A stretch of 64,000 nucleotides of DNA, from NCBI GenBank assembly GCA_019137255.1, contig WPDH01000074.1:558001-622000 (forward strand), written 5' to 3'. A program made the position numbers and the translations under genes. Under the pieces are notes generated by a model, which did not search any database, was not told the origin of the DNA, and worked only from the letters and a program-made list of their open reading frames with translations. Below are positions 1-11,615 of this stretch, piece after piece. This DNA comes from Corinectria fuckeliana (taxonomy: Eukaryota > Ascomycota > Sordariomycetes > Hypocreales > Nectriaceae). The stretch's first letter is position 1; every line of letters begins with the position of its first letter.

Positions 1-440
1 GCAGGGGAAGAAGGCCATGAAGCGCGGGCTGGCCCAGTGCGTGATGCCGGGGAGGATCTTGGACTGCACGTCGGCGTGGATGGCGGCCCACGGCTCCGGG
101 TCCAGCGGCGCCGACGCCGGGAGCAGAGGCCGGAGGTAGCCCGGCTTGACCTCGGAGACGACGCGCCGCGAGGCGACATTGTCGTAGTATTCAGTTACTG
201 GGGAGAAGAGAGAAAGGATGTCAGTGCTTGTGTGTTTGTTTGGTTTTGTTTGGTCTTGCCCAAGTCTGGGCGATTTGGCGATGATTCTTTTGGTGTTTCT
301 TTTGGTGTTTGTCGTGGTCGTGGTGGTGAGGACGTTCCGACAACCGGAATGCGGGGGAGAGGAGGGGTTGACAATTAGAGAGCTCACTCACTCTCGTCAA
401 TGGCCGCCTTGGCCGCTTCGCGAAACTCTTGGGAGTCCAT
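1..440 (-). CDS. Aromatic-L-amino-acid decarboxylase, PLP-dependent (5' part only)
   Basis: Two exons are visible: 392-440 and 1-197, separated by a 194-bp intron (198-391) with a GTGAGT donor and CCCCAG acceptor. The gene runs off the left edge of the window. The protein starts MDSQEFREAAKAAIDE, continues ITEYYDNVASRRVVSEV, then KPGYLRPLLP, and shows ILPGITHWASPRFMAFFP near the edge. This matches the N-terminal helical segment and the 'PGYLRPLLP' and 'GITHW.SP.F.A.FP' motifs of group II decarboxylases (DOPA, tyrosine or tryptophan decarboxylase). The family makes aromatic amines in the cytosol using pyridoxal phosphate. The PLP lysine lies outside the window, so substrate and activity cannot be judged. 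The ATG at 440 is supported by the usual spacing to the first motif. Confidence 0.88.
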
Positions 441-2088
441 AGTATCCGACGAGCGAGGCTGTCTCACGTCTCTCTCTTTCTCCTATCCCAATGCAATGCC
501 GTGGAAGTTGTCGGGTCCAAGGGATTTAAAGGACGTTTGAACGTTGGAAGCGGCAGCGCCCTGTTCGGGATCCCGTCGGCGGCGCCGTCCCACTTCGCTC
601 TCAATCCCCACATTCGGCGGCTGGCGGGTAAATTGACGACTTTGTTTGTGTTTGACAGGACGGCATCGCAGAGAACAGTAACGCTGGACGATCAACGGTA
701 TCGTATTCGGGTTTAGGACGGCAAAAAAAGGTCCAGGTAGCCGTGTCTATCTCCGAGCCTCATCATATCCGACATTTGATGTGCCTAAAATGCGCAATGC
801 CATTCCGATTGAGACTTGACAGATCTGAGGTCCCGCGCGGCTGCTTACAACACATGCATGTAAAATGTCAAACTCAGCGCCCTTCGCTGACAAGTTGGCA
901 CACTATTTACTACTGCCGGTAAGCGGTCTGCTCAGAACGCTTTCCCAGCAGTTCCGACCAGCAACATTATCTATCAGCCACCACTTGCCATACAATGGGC
1001 TAAGAATTGAGAGCAATCATCCTCATATTCACTAGGTGGTTATAGCTTCTAATGCTGTTGAGGTGAGTGAGCGTGAAGTGAACGCCGAATACCTGGTGAA
1101 CAAGGCCAAAAAGGGGCCTCCGTAGTTGATTGGCCAAGTTCAGCCCCCCGGCCTCGAGCCAATCACAGTCCACACCATCCCTTGCGCACAACCCCTTTGG
1201 GTCGAGTGGGCCCCCAACAGCGCGTCGTGCCGGGACCGACCGACCAGACTGCCCAATCACCACTGAACCCAGCCCACCTGACGGACGCAGCTACTGTAGG
1301 CAAGGGGCGGGAAGCAAGCATCAACCCAGCGGGGGGGGGAGTATCTTCTTTTTCACGCATCTTGTTGTATAAGCAGGAAGAAACAGCTGAGGCAGGCCAC
1401 ATCTAACGATTGTGACCTGGACATCAGGTCAAGGTCTTGCCATCGTTCCTTGTGACCTCGAGCGGGCTTCGGTCCGGGTGGGTTGGGTTCAAGCACTGCG
1501 CAGGGTCGGGTTGTCGGACGGTCTCCACGTGGCGAGTTGATCACAAGGGGTAACTAGAGGTCGCGGTCGGAACATGCCGATCTCACGGTTCTTTCGAAAG
1601 GTCACTTACTATGTAATGCTACCGATTTCAGAAAGCCGAATTCTCACTAACGGGATGGATCAGCGCCGATAAAATTATCTGGGCATCATACGTAGCATAG
1701 GAACAAAATTAACAGTAAAACAAAGTCAAATATGAAAATAGATAATATGCTTAGATGAAGGTACCGCTTTTTTTGTTGTCCCCAAACCAACCCAGGAAGT
1801 TGCCATATCCATAGCAACTGCTATAAATCCAAGGCTAAAGCAAGCATAGTCTTCGTGATAGTCTTGACATGAAAATGGGATTGTGTTCCAAAAGCCTCAA
1901 GAACTCCTCGCTCACAATGCATCCAAGTCCACGTCCAACAGAAACCCAAGCAAAAAGTCGTAAAAATTAGTTTCCGTATCCCTTCCCCAAACATGGCTTC
2001 GCTGAAGATGAATATTATTGTCCTTCCATTATGGTCCCATTATATGCTCCTCTAGAGCCTGTAACCCTCTCCGTTTTTCTTCTTCTTC
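441..2088. other. Intergenic region between decarboxylase 5' end and arrestin 3' end
   Basis: About 1.65 kb without a convincing gene. The part next to position 440 should hold the promoter and leader of the decarboxylase. The part from about 1600 to 2088 is more AT-rich and probably includes the 3' UTR of the arrestin gene. Small open frames here show no recognisable motif and overlap one another on both strands. Confidence 0.6.
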
Positions 2089-3594
2089 TCACGCAACTGC
2101 AGTCGGCCTTTGCAGTTCGTGGTAGCCTGGGAGAGTGCTGGTTTCTTGGAACTGCTCCGAGGGCATGTGCATCATGCGCGGCTGCAGGTGCAAGTCGGCA
2201 GCCTCCAGCTCGGCCTCGGCCATGGCAGTCTCGAAGGAAGGCAGATCGCCCTGGGGCAGATCGTACATGTTCTCGACGCCAATCTGCACGGGCACCGAGA
2301 GGTTGATGTTGGTGTTCATGGGTCCCGCCGAGATGGTGAGGTGGATGGCGTAAGACCGACCGCTGATGCACGAGTTGAACGACGGCAAGAAGAACTTCTT
2401 GTGGCCCATGGGCAGCGTAAAGGGGATGTTGAGTGCCGATACCTGACGGTCGGGGGACTCGACTAACTTCTTGCTGCGGCAATGCGAGCCGTCCGAGTCG
2501 GATGCTTCCTCCTCGGGCCAACTCGAGTAGCCAGAGTCGCGACGCTGGGCCAAGCTCTCGGGTTCCCAAGACACGGCGTCGAGGGCGGGAATGGGGAGGG
2601 TGGTTGATGTCGAGTAGGTGAGGCAGGGGTTGGTCTCGTACTTGATACGGGGGCCCAGGTTGGGGAGGTGGCTCATGGGAGCGTTGCTGAAGAAGGTGGT
2701 CGACTGGAGCTTGGCAGTGACGGAGGTGATCTTGGGGAGGGCAGCTCCGGGGGAAGCTGGGTCGAAGTCCAGGTTGACTCTCATCAGGGACTCGCTGGCG
2801 CGGAGGCCGTCGGCGGAGAGCATGACGGCACCAGGCTGGACGGCCGTGGCGGACAGCTTGCCCTGCTTGGCAGAGAAGAGGTTCTTGCGGATGGTCTTTG
2901 TCTTGGAGAGATGATACCTCTCGTCCTTGGAGGTGATGTCAAGGGGGGCGTCTTCGGGGAGCGAAGGGAGGACCTTGACCAGGTGGAAGTTCTCGAGGGG
3001 CATGGTGCGACCCTCCTCGGCAGTGTCGCGGAAGACAGCCGCGCGGACCGAGTACTCGATCTGGGCCATCTCGGGAGACTGGTCCTTGCTCTCCCAGAGA
3101 CCCATGGTGGGCGGCAGACGCAGGTGGGCATCCCGAACGGCCTCGTTCTCCACGTGGTGAGAGCAGGCGCTGAGAGTGAGCTGGTGGGGGACGACGAAGT
3201 GGAAGGGGATGGTGTAGGTGCGGCCGGCCCGGAAGACGCGAGGGTTGGGGAAGTCGGCGGCGCGGACGGGCATGCGCAGCTTCATGAACGGGCGGGAGGC
3301 GTAGGTGGCGTACTGGTTGACAAAGTCGACGCGCGTGTAGGCAGTGCCGGTGAACTGGATGTCCAGGTCGTCAAAGGGCACGTCGCGCTGGGTGTTGACG
3401 ATGACGTGACCGTTGATGGTCGAGCCCGAGGTGTAAGCCTTGGAGCTCCAGTGGTTGTCAATCTTGACGTCGAGCCCCGTCTTGCCGAGACGGGGTCGGT
3501 TGGCCCGAGGGCCGGAGTCTGGGGATAGATGGGCCATAATGTCTTGAGAGAGCTTGAGGATATGGGAAGACGCCGTGGAGGAAGGCCTTGCCAT
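2089..3594 (-). CDS. Arrestin-like (alpha-arrestin/ART family) adaptor
   Basis: Single exon, 501 residues. The N-terminal arrestin domain begins near residue 40 (LDVKIDNHWSSKAYTSGSTI, then GHVIV) with the beta-sandwich pattern continuing through PFHFVVPHQL. The arrestin C domain covers roughly residues 215-445 and ends SVPVQIGVENMYDLP. A Ser-rich acidic stretch (SGYSSWPEEEASDSDGS) interrupts it. Fungal alpha-arrestins recruit the HECT ubiquitin ligase Rsp5/Nedd4 to plasma-membrane transporters and receptors through [L/P]PxY motifs. Here an LPGY sits at about residues 488-491 near the C-terminus, and it is the only candidate I see. Which cargo is ubiquitinated cannot be inferred. The neighbouring genes are unrelated in function. 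Confidence 0.85.
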   Translation of the reverse strand: MARPSSTASSHILKLSQDIMAHLSPDSGPRANRPRLGKTGLDVKIDNHWSSKAYTSGSTINGHVIVNTQRDVPFDDLDIQFTGTAYTRVDFVNQYATYASRPFMKLRMPVRAADFPNPRVFRAGRTYTIPFHFVVPHQLTLSACSHHVENEAVRDAHLRLPPTMGLWESKDQSPEMAQIEYSVRAAVFRDTAEEGRTMPLENFHLVKVLPSLPEDAPLDITSKDERYHLSKTKTIRKNLFSAKQGKLSATAVQPGAVMLSADGLRASESLMRVNLDFDPASPGAALPKITSVTAKLQSTTFFSNAPMSHLPNLGPRIKYETNPCLTYSTSTTLPIPALDAVSWEPESLAQRRDSGYSSWPEEEASDSDGSHCRSKKLVESPDRQVSALNIPFTLPMGHKKFFLPSFNSCISGRSYAIHLTISAGPMNTNINLSVPVQIGVENMYDLPQGDLPSFETAMAEAELEAADLHLQPRMMHMPSEQFQETSTLPGYHELQRPTAVA

Positions 3595-6500
3595 GGTGAT
3601 ATATAGCTATGTGTACGGGAATGCCGTACCCTCTTCTGTTAGTCTAAGTTGAGGTGCTGAGAGAGCTTGTCCGCGTGTGCCCAGGGGGGGGGGGGGGGGT
3701 ACGGAGCGAAGGCAAAAAAAGTAAAGAGTAAAAAAAAGGTGCAGCTTCGGTGGTTCCAAGTGGGCTTTACTGGGGACTTGGGGAGCGTGCGACGTTGCTT
3801 GGTGAAGGTGCTTGGTATGTAGGTACTGGAACTGGATAACCAGATGGGTCCCTGTTTCTGGATCGAGGTCGAAACTTGGAGTTGGCCAAAGATGGGAGAG
3901 CTGGAGAGTAGGTAGATATCTAAGCTGAGTTATATGGCCTTGGGGAATTGGGGAGTTGGGGAATTTGTCAGTGTATTACTCACTCACACCAAGAGGAACG
4001 ACATGCAAAAGGCGTGAGCTAGGTGGACAACTAGATTACAAACGAGGGAGTCCTGCTCGATGATGACATCCTGGATGTATGCCGTCGACAGGGCGCAGAC
4101 TACAGCGCCTGAGTCACTGAACGGTAGTGGTGTAGATGACGCCCTGTAGAGGCCGACAGCGGGTGAGTTCAGGTGGGTGACTCTCTGCTGGAGCTCGCTG
4201 TCAGTCATCCACGGCAGCAACAGCCTTTACGGTAGAGCCATATCCCGAGATACTCTTCGGCATAGTAGTAGGCTGATACCGGTACCTAAGGAGGCTCTCG
4301 GTGGCTGCTGGGCGTGCTGTGAGTGTTGAGCCACCGTACGCATCTAGGTATGTACCGGGATTAGACACATCGTGCATTAGCGCCAATTGTGGTCCTGCTG
4401 TCCGGTGCCGAAGGGGCTCTTCCAGTGGGGCTCCCGCCGCGCTAGCATCGCTGCTTCATGGCCCAGCGAGCTCGCACGTTTCCATCGACGGCATCCATTG
4501 AGATTCCTAGACTAGGCTGTCTAATTCAGCAAGTGCCCAGCTACGTTGATAGACAACAGACTATTTGCCAAACGAGAACACTGCAATGGACTGCCAAGAG
4601 GAGTCATCGAAACCAACATACATGCCCAACGGGGAGGCCACGCTGTTATGGAGACCAGGTCTGTCTTTAATAGCCTACATGGTATGTTATGTAAGAGAGA
4701 GTTCCAGAAGGACTGCCGCGCTTGCGAATCGGTAGACACGGGGTCGTGCTCGGATGTCAGAAGCTCCCCCAGACACGGCAAGCCAAACAGAAACAGCACA
4801 TGTCCCAAACAAGCAAGAAACGGCTCAAGGACGCGCAAGGACAGGACGAGGCATGCTGCAAGCAAGGCACCCACTTTCAAGCCAGCCCCATCCATGCATA
4901 ACAGACCTAGATTATTCCAGGTTGATCTAGTCAGGCGAGAACCGGCCCGTCTCGTACAGTGAATGCTTGGCTCCTTGAACCTCGATTCTGGTGTGGACGG
5001 AGAACCTGCTCCCACCCCACCGTTCCTCGAAACGTATATCGAGATCTCGAACGTCACCCATCGTTACGCGGCCCTGGCATGCGCACGCCTTCCAAGGCAG
5101 GAGCATCGTGGATGGAGCATCGTGGATGGAGCAGCGCTGGAGCATAAACTGGAGAATGAAAAATACAAACTTGACGCTTTCTCCACGTCTCATCCAGTCA
5201 TCATTGTGGTGCAATACGGCTTCATTTTTGTGTGTTTTGTGGTTCTAGCATGTCCCAGGCGAGGAAGGGGGGGGGCGTTGGTGTAGATATACCCGACGTC
5301 AATGAAGCCCGGGATGTGTGGCTGATGGTGGTAGCCGCGATGGGGAAGTTTGCGTGCGAATGACCTTTACCGCTGACAACCGGGGCAGCCGGCGCAGTCG
5401 GGGGACACGGACATCGTGAAGCCTGGACGGTGCGCGGCTTCCCGAACGGCGCCGGCGGTCAAACCCAGGTTCTGGTTGCAGGCGGTTGCGCGCAGAAAGA
5501 AGAAGGAAGACGAAAAAACTTCGCTCTGTTAGCTCCGCGAAGGAAGGTACCTAATTACAGTGGTGTACCAACCCACCCTATTCCCCCCCCCCCCCTCCCT
5601 CCTCTCCAGGCGCACCCTCCCTCCATCCCAAATCGGAGTCAAAACCTTACTCTTCCGAGACGAATCCCTATTTCTATTACCTGAAGACAATGCGCCTCGC
5701 CTACTGACCCTCCCACCATCCCACTGAGCTTGCACTGTTTGGCTGCCAACTGCTTCAACCTGGCCGACAACGCAACAACATCCAACCTGGAACCCCATCA
5801 TGCTGTGCCCGTCCCCGGTCCGCGCTGGCGCTCTCGAACCGGTCCCGACTCCCAGCCGTCACGTTCGTTCTCCATCTTGGGATCCATCCGCAGAAGGGAC
5901 AGGCTGGGGTCGGTCCATCTTCTATACATGACGAACCGCCCTAGAAGCCAGGAACGACTAGGACGCGCTCCCTGGACCCCTGCAAAACGAGGCGACACGC
6001 TGAGCATTTCTCCCCTGATGGGCCGTTGGGTAACCTGAAGCATGGAGCCTCAAGCACCAAGTGGGTGAAGCCTCTAGACTACGCTCACCGTGCTGCTGTA
6101 CTGCCCTTTTTGGTTCATCAAGGTCCATCCATTGCTGCTCCGGTGCCCCCCGTGGCTCTCGGTCTTCCGACCAACCCCTCCCACCATCACGTACCTTCCA
6201 ATGCTACCTGCCAGTGGCCCCCAGCCGCGAACGGGCTTCGCCGCGGAGATGAAGTGGTCGCGGAGCGAAAACGTCTCCTCGATTTGGGTCTGTGGCGGCG
6301 GTTTCTCGTGCCAACCCCGGTCCCATCCGGACTTGCACCGGGGAGAAGCAGGCAACACACCACGACAGCTCACGGCTAGCAGCCCACGCCATCGTGTCCC
6401 GTGCAGGAATGGCAGGAATTGAAATGCAAAAGACGGGATTGCTAAAGTTGCTCTCCAAGACACTAGTTACGCGCAGGCGGGGCACATGTTGAGTCAAGAC

Positions 6501-9093
6501 GGAAATGACAACCCGACTTGGGGCTTATAGAGACGGTCAAGACGACTGACTGACTCTCAACGGCAACTTGCCCACAGGCGAAGACATCTAGATCTGGCCT
6601 GTGGGCTCATTGTGGGGGTTAAAAGAGCTCGCTGAGATGGAGTGGGCCGCCATGTGATGCATCTGGGACAATCCGCTCTTGTGCATTCTGCTAAGAGCTT
6701 GTAGGAGCTTGGCTCTGGAGTAGCTGCCCAATGCCTAGAAGAGCTGGATGCCTGGTCTATGCGATTCTACTCTGTGGCACTGGAGAGACGCTGCTTAGGT
6801 TGCTAAGCTTATTCCATACACGGGTGCATCAGGCGTGAAGGCGTCGGCGGGTAACAGGTGGCCAGGGTATGGATGTGTGTCATGTTGCACGTCAACACCA
6901 AATCCAAAATCTCACGATAGCTCAGCCAACTGATCTAAACACAAGTCCTCACAGTTGTGTCCTTCACCTGCCAACCAGCAACCGCCACTTCTTCCAGCTC
7001 AAGATAGATGCATGGGTCAGAATCTCTCCATCTCTCCCATGTCGTCTCTTCCTCACCGCCTCCCTCCCTTTTCTTTTCTTTTTGGCTCTTCCTCTTCAAC
7101 CACCGCCAGCCATTTCCAGATGGCATCTCCCATCCAACGCCATCCCCACCTCGCAAACCCATCCGATATCGCCTACAGGTTACTATGTCCTGTGCTCATT
7201 TTCCGGCTCGGCGCCAACCGTCTCCGCCTGGCCTCATACGACCAGAAAGAAGTTTTCTTCTAGAGCTTGCAGCCACGCCCACACTAAACAGGTGTCCCTA
7301 GTAGAGCGACTTTGCCAACTTTGGCCTCGTTCCACTAGCGGCATTCCCACCCGGCTATAGAGCGGGCACTGGCCGTGGTCTGAAGCTGAGGCGGCTTCAC
7401 TCACACGCATCCGCCATCACGACATCCCGAATGCCACATGCTCTCACCCGCAACATCCAAGCAGAGGGCCTCAGAACGCAACGAGGAGGGAACACAACCT
7501 CCCTACTTGGGTGTCCAGCCGCTGAGATGCGACAGACCCTGGTTCTTGTGGCCTCTTCCTCTTCCTCTTCCCTCTTCTCTCATTTCGCTCCCTCCAAGTC
7601 CTCCAAGTCCTCCCCTCGTCCCCATGTGTCGACATAGCTACGTACTGTGACACTCACCTCGCTCCCTCCACCCCCCCTTCCCCATTTTCATCAAACTCAC
7701 TCTGCTGAAAGCCACAACTATGGAGTTGCAGTAAAAGCTAACAAGGAGGGTCTGCTGTGCGCGCCAGTGACCGTCCGACTTACACAATTCCATGATTCAT
7801 GCCCGTGATAGTCAAGTATCCCTGGCGCTCACCCGCGATCCACTCACACTTGGGCGCCTACCCGCTTCGCATGAGTCCCCCCCAGGTTATCCACAGTTTA
7901 GGGGTCCAAGTTCGCATCTCCAGCAGCAGCGATTGCATCTGATTGGCTCTCTTCTGAATAGTCAAGCAGCTTGGTTGTTCGAGCACAAGGCGTGGTGGGT
8001 AGCTCGACTGGCACACCTTGCTTACGAGACGTCGATGCTGATTAATGAGAGCCAACCCACCACCGCCATCAAACTCAAGAGTCAGACCCGAGAACACGGG
8101 GATGCTTATGAAGCACCGTCTTATTAGCAGCAAACCCTATCGAGCCGAGCCTTGATAGACAAAGGCCCCATGACGGTGTAATGATGCTCTGTCTCCTCTC
8201 TCCTGTCCGTTGGCTGTTCCCAAGTCACGTCAACCGGCGATGAAGATGCTTTCGGGCAACACTATCATCACCATCATCGACTGCTGACATGGGCTTAGGA
8301 CAAGGAAACAGTCCCGTGCACTAGTTATCGGAAACTTCCTGTGCCCTGCGCACTCTGCTGTGGCAGTTGAGTTCACGAACCGGGGAGCACTACCCCAGCA
8401 TCATATTACGCCCGCCGCCGGTACCTTGGGGAAACCTAAGTACGTAGCTCCAAGTCAAGCTCCTTCCGCCAAAATAGTTCGCTTTCGCAGCCTAGAATCA
8501 CAGCGTGATAAGCTCCCCGCAGTGTCTCGTCATTGGCGCCGGTCGCCTGCGTCACAGCGATTTTGGGTATCACGCGGCCAGCCATCATGGCGTGAACAAA
8601 TTTAATATGTGATGGGTGCGAACGAATTTACATGGCTATACAAGCTGTTGCAGGCATCCCAAGGCACAGGCACAACATCCAGCAGTATTATAAGCTTCAC
8701 AATGACCATGGCACAGAAGATTCGCTTTTTACTTTACGTCTAATATTACTGACAAACAATTGTCTTACGCCTCATCTCGACAGTATCTGAAGACCAGAGT
8801 CTTTCAATTGCTAATGATACACGCACCAAAGGATCTACCACTTGATATCGTACCAGAAGTATTCTTCGTCGCGTCGATATCTTTGTACATCGCCTTACAA
8901 AGGCATCAAATCTTCGCTACCCATCAACAACCAACGTCAATATCTAACGCCTCGGGCCAGTGCAAGTCGTCTGGGCTGTACGGCGCGTTCTCGAACGACA
9001 AACAGCCTGAACATGACTTGCCCCTGACATGGGCACCATAGTCTGCACCAAGCTATCCCCCTTTTTACGCTACAACGCCAAACAAGTTCATAT
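3595..9093. other. Long gene-free interval
   Basis: About 5.5 kb with no ORF I can support as coding. Frames of 60-180 codons occur on both strands, overlap, and lack recognisable motifs. The left end holds the arrestin promoter and leader with a run of 16 G (3684-3699). Other simple features are a run of 13 C near 5583-5595 and a direct duplication of 'gagcatcgtggatg' near 5101-5131. The segment just right of 8600 is AT-richer and may be 3' UTR of the zinc transporter. A non-coding RNA or a lineage-specific gene with small exons cannot be excluded. Confidence 0.5.
3684..3699 (+). repeat. Poly-G homopolymer (16 nt)
   Basis: Sixteen consecutive G residues about 90 bp upstream of the arrestin start codon, on the side of its promoter and leader. 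On the mRNA strand this is poly-C. The length may be unreliable in assembled sequence. Confidence 0.9.
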
Positions 9094-10583
9094 CTAATCG
9101 TGCCAAGAGATGTACAGCATAATGCCCGCGCCAACTGCAATAGCCGTGAATTGCACGAGCGTCTTCTTCAGCTCCTCAGCCTTGTTCTTTCCCGTCTCCA
9201 AGAGCTCGGGAATCACGGCCACGGTACCAACGTACAGGAAGGTTCCCGCGGTGAAAGGTAGCAACATATCGCCCCACGACTAATAAAAACCACGTCCGTT
9301 AGCAACCAGATCCAACAAGACAAGCGAGGCAATAAAAATTTAGAAAGATTGGAGGTGTCTACTTACCAGGCTAGTACCCCAGAGACCCTGATGGCGGCCC
9401 ATGGGCACGTCGTCCGCGGGGCCGCCAAGCTCCTGGACTGCGATGCCGATCAGGGTGCCGAGCAGAGCGCCAACGGCCGTGATGAATTGGGAACCCATGG
9501 CGGCGCGCTTGGAGAAGCCCGATTGGATGAGCAGGGCAAAGTCGCCGACCTCGTGAGGGATCTCGTGGAAGAAGACGGCAACGGTGGTGGTGGCGCCAAT
9601 GGTGGGCGAAGCGTAGAAGCTAGCGGACATGGCCAGGCCGTCCGTGATGTTGTGCGTGAAGTCGGCGCTGTGTACGCGAGTTAGTCATTGGGCCTGTGAC
9701 GGGCAAGGTAGGTTCTTACATGAGGTTGAGGTAGCCGCCCAGTTTGACGCTAGGATTGATCTCCTTGCCATGATCGTGCGTATCAACAAGGCTTGCGACA
9801 TCCGTCTCGTCTTTCTTGCCCTTCTTGCGCGACTTGACCTCCCCATCCGTAACCGCAACGCCCGTCGCTACCGCCTTGTGATCGTCGTGCCCGTGCGAAT
9901 GGCCGTGCGAGTGATCGTGGCCCCCCTCCCCGCCCGTCGCGATCCGCAGCAGCTTGTCCATTGCGACAAAGGTCATGAAGCCCACGAGAATACCTAGGCC
10001 CAGGATAAGGTTGCGGTTCGGCTCGACGAGCACGAACTTGACGGACTCATCGTGGTCCTCGCCCACGAAAATCTCCGGCAGCAGATGGAAGAGCGTGTCG
10101 CCGAGCAGGCCGCCGACGGCGAAGGCGACCATGACGGACAGGGACGCCGGGTCGATGTTGGTCGGGCACAGAGCGAGGAGGAAGTTCGGGGGGCCAGAGA
10201 TGTAGAGGGTCGCGAGCAGGGCGTTCACGGCAGGGGAGCCGGGGAAGAGGACGGCGAAGAGGCGGGTAGTAAAGGAGGAGGGCGCGGCGGCATGATGGGC
10301 ATGCTTGGCGGCGTTGAGCTGCTGGACGATCGGGCAGGTCTGGGAATTTATCAATGGTCAGCATCGGATGGAAGATGGAAGACGGAAGACGGTCGAGTCC
10401 ACGATGGGGAGAGGAGCGGCGTACCAGGAGCTGCTCGTCCAGCTGCTCCAGACTCAAGCTATCAAGGTCCACGGTTGAGATCTTAGTATCGTCATGTGGG
10501 GCGTGGGAGTGGGCGAGCGCGACAGCGACGAGCAACGAGAGGCACACGGCCGAGAGGCAGACGCTCTTCCGAGTGAGAGCCAT
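9094..10583 (-). CDS. YKE4: ZIP-family zinc transporter, ZIP7/Yke4 type
   Basis: Four exons: 10425-10583, 9720-10339, 9367-9667 and 9094-9279, with introns of 85, 52 and 87 bp. They give 421 residues. A signal peptide (MALTRKSVCLSAVCLSLLVAVALA) precedes a lumenal His-containing segment. Hydrophobic segments follow, then a cytosolic His-rich loop at about residues 194-207 (HDHSHGHSHGHDDH), the TM4 motif HNITDG (265-270) and the TM5 metal-site motif HEIPHEVGD (294-302). These two motifs define the LIV-1/ZIP7 branch, which releases zinc from ER or Golgi into the cytosol. Yeast Yke4 is the closest named relative by architecture. Each exon junction preserves frame and rebuilds a known motif, for example NL-I-ADFTHN across intron 2. 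Confidence 0.9.
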
Positions 10584-11615
10584 GGCAGGTGATGATCCTA
10601 GCGTGATGGGCAAGAACCGTGAAGGGGAGTGTCTCTTCGCACAAGAGAAATCGGAAGGCGAAGGCGAAGAGAATGAAGCAACCCGGATGTTGAAGAGGGA
10701 GGATGAAGAACGAAATGGAGGACAGATGGATGGGTTGGTGCGTCCATCCGGATACCGGCGCCGCGGGCAAGGCGACTGGGGGAGGGAAGGGAGCTGTCTG
10801 GTTGGTCGGCACCCACTGAGCCTCGCTATCAATCAGGGTTGTTAGGGGGCGCCCGGCCCAGCAACACGGAAAAAGCTGGAAGCTGGGCTGAGCTTTGGCC
10901 GCCTGCCGATCGACGCCCGAGAACGGACGTTGCACTGGAGACTGGGCAAAGCTGCAGTGGTCTTTTCCCATGGATGGATGGATGGGCTTAAGCGTCTGCA
11001 AGGGACAATCAGATCTCGGATCTGCGACAAGCAGCATGATCTTGTCATGACTTGAATCGATCATCGCTGTTTCAAATCCGTCTTCTCTTGCCAGCTTTCG
11101 ACGGAGAGCCAGATCCAGCTTAGCCTCAGGTACCAAGCTGACCTGGTCACGCGACTCAACTACCATCCTCTAGTATCAACGACCTAACCTCCTCACCACG
11201 TCTCACCATTTTCACATAATCAGGACATGCAATCGACTCTTCATTCATCTTCATACTTGATTTCTCAAAAGTGAACGTCTATATTCCAAAGGCCGGCGAC
11301 ATTTACCTAACCAAATAGCCAAGGATTCATCTGGAATCCAAACAAAGAACCAAACCGAGGGCCTCGATCACGAAATACAGGTGGCGGTTTTCTCCTCGCC
11401 AATGCCACGCGCCGGCAGACTCTACCTCTCCATGGGTAGGCCTGATACAAGGCGCTCTATGTGTATGTACATGTCCATTGAGAACCCCAACCGCGCCCCA
11501 TGTAGGTCGGCCACTCACACGGGAGTTGCGACCTCAACAATTAAAAATCATGCCGTGTAGTAAAGAAATAGGTTCGTCAAGAAGAACAAGTGATCGAGCT
11601 AGCGGTCTGGCTAAT
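10584..11615. other. Intergenic region: zinc transporter promoter and eglC 3' flank
   Basis: About 1 kb. It contains the presumed promoter and leader of the ZIP gene (transcribed leftward) and the 3' region of the glucanase. A long open frame on the minus strand (10492-11166) overlaps the ZIP first exon in another frame. It has no domain signature, so I do not annotate it as a gene. Confidence 0.55.

Noticed and set aside
1..440. Possible biosynthetic gene cluster around the aromatic amino acid decarboxylase
   Set aside because: The gene is cut by the window edge and no tailoring enzyme, transporter or regulator lies next to it on the visible side.
4521..5057. 178-codon minus-strand frame in the large gene-free region
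   Set aside because: No recognisable motif, competing frames on the plus strand, and no splice context that extends it.
10492..11166. 224-codon minus-strand frame upstream of and overlapping the zinc transporter start
   Set aside because: Overlaps the real first exon in another frame, has no domain motif, and mirrors GC-rich leader sequence.
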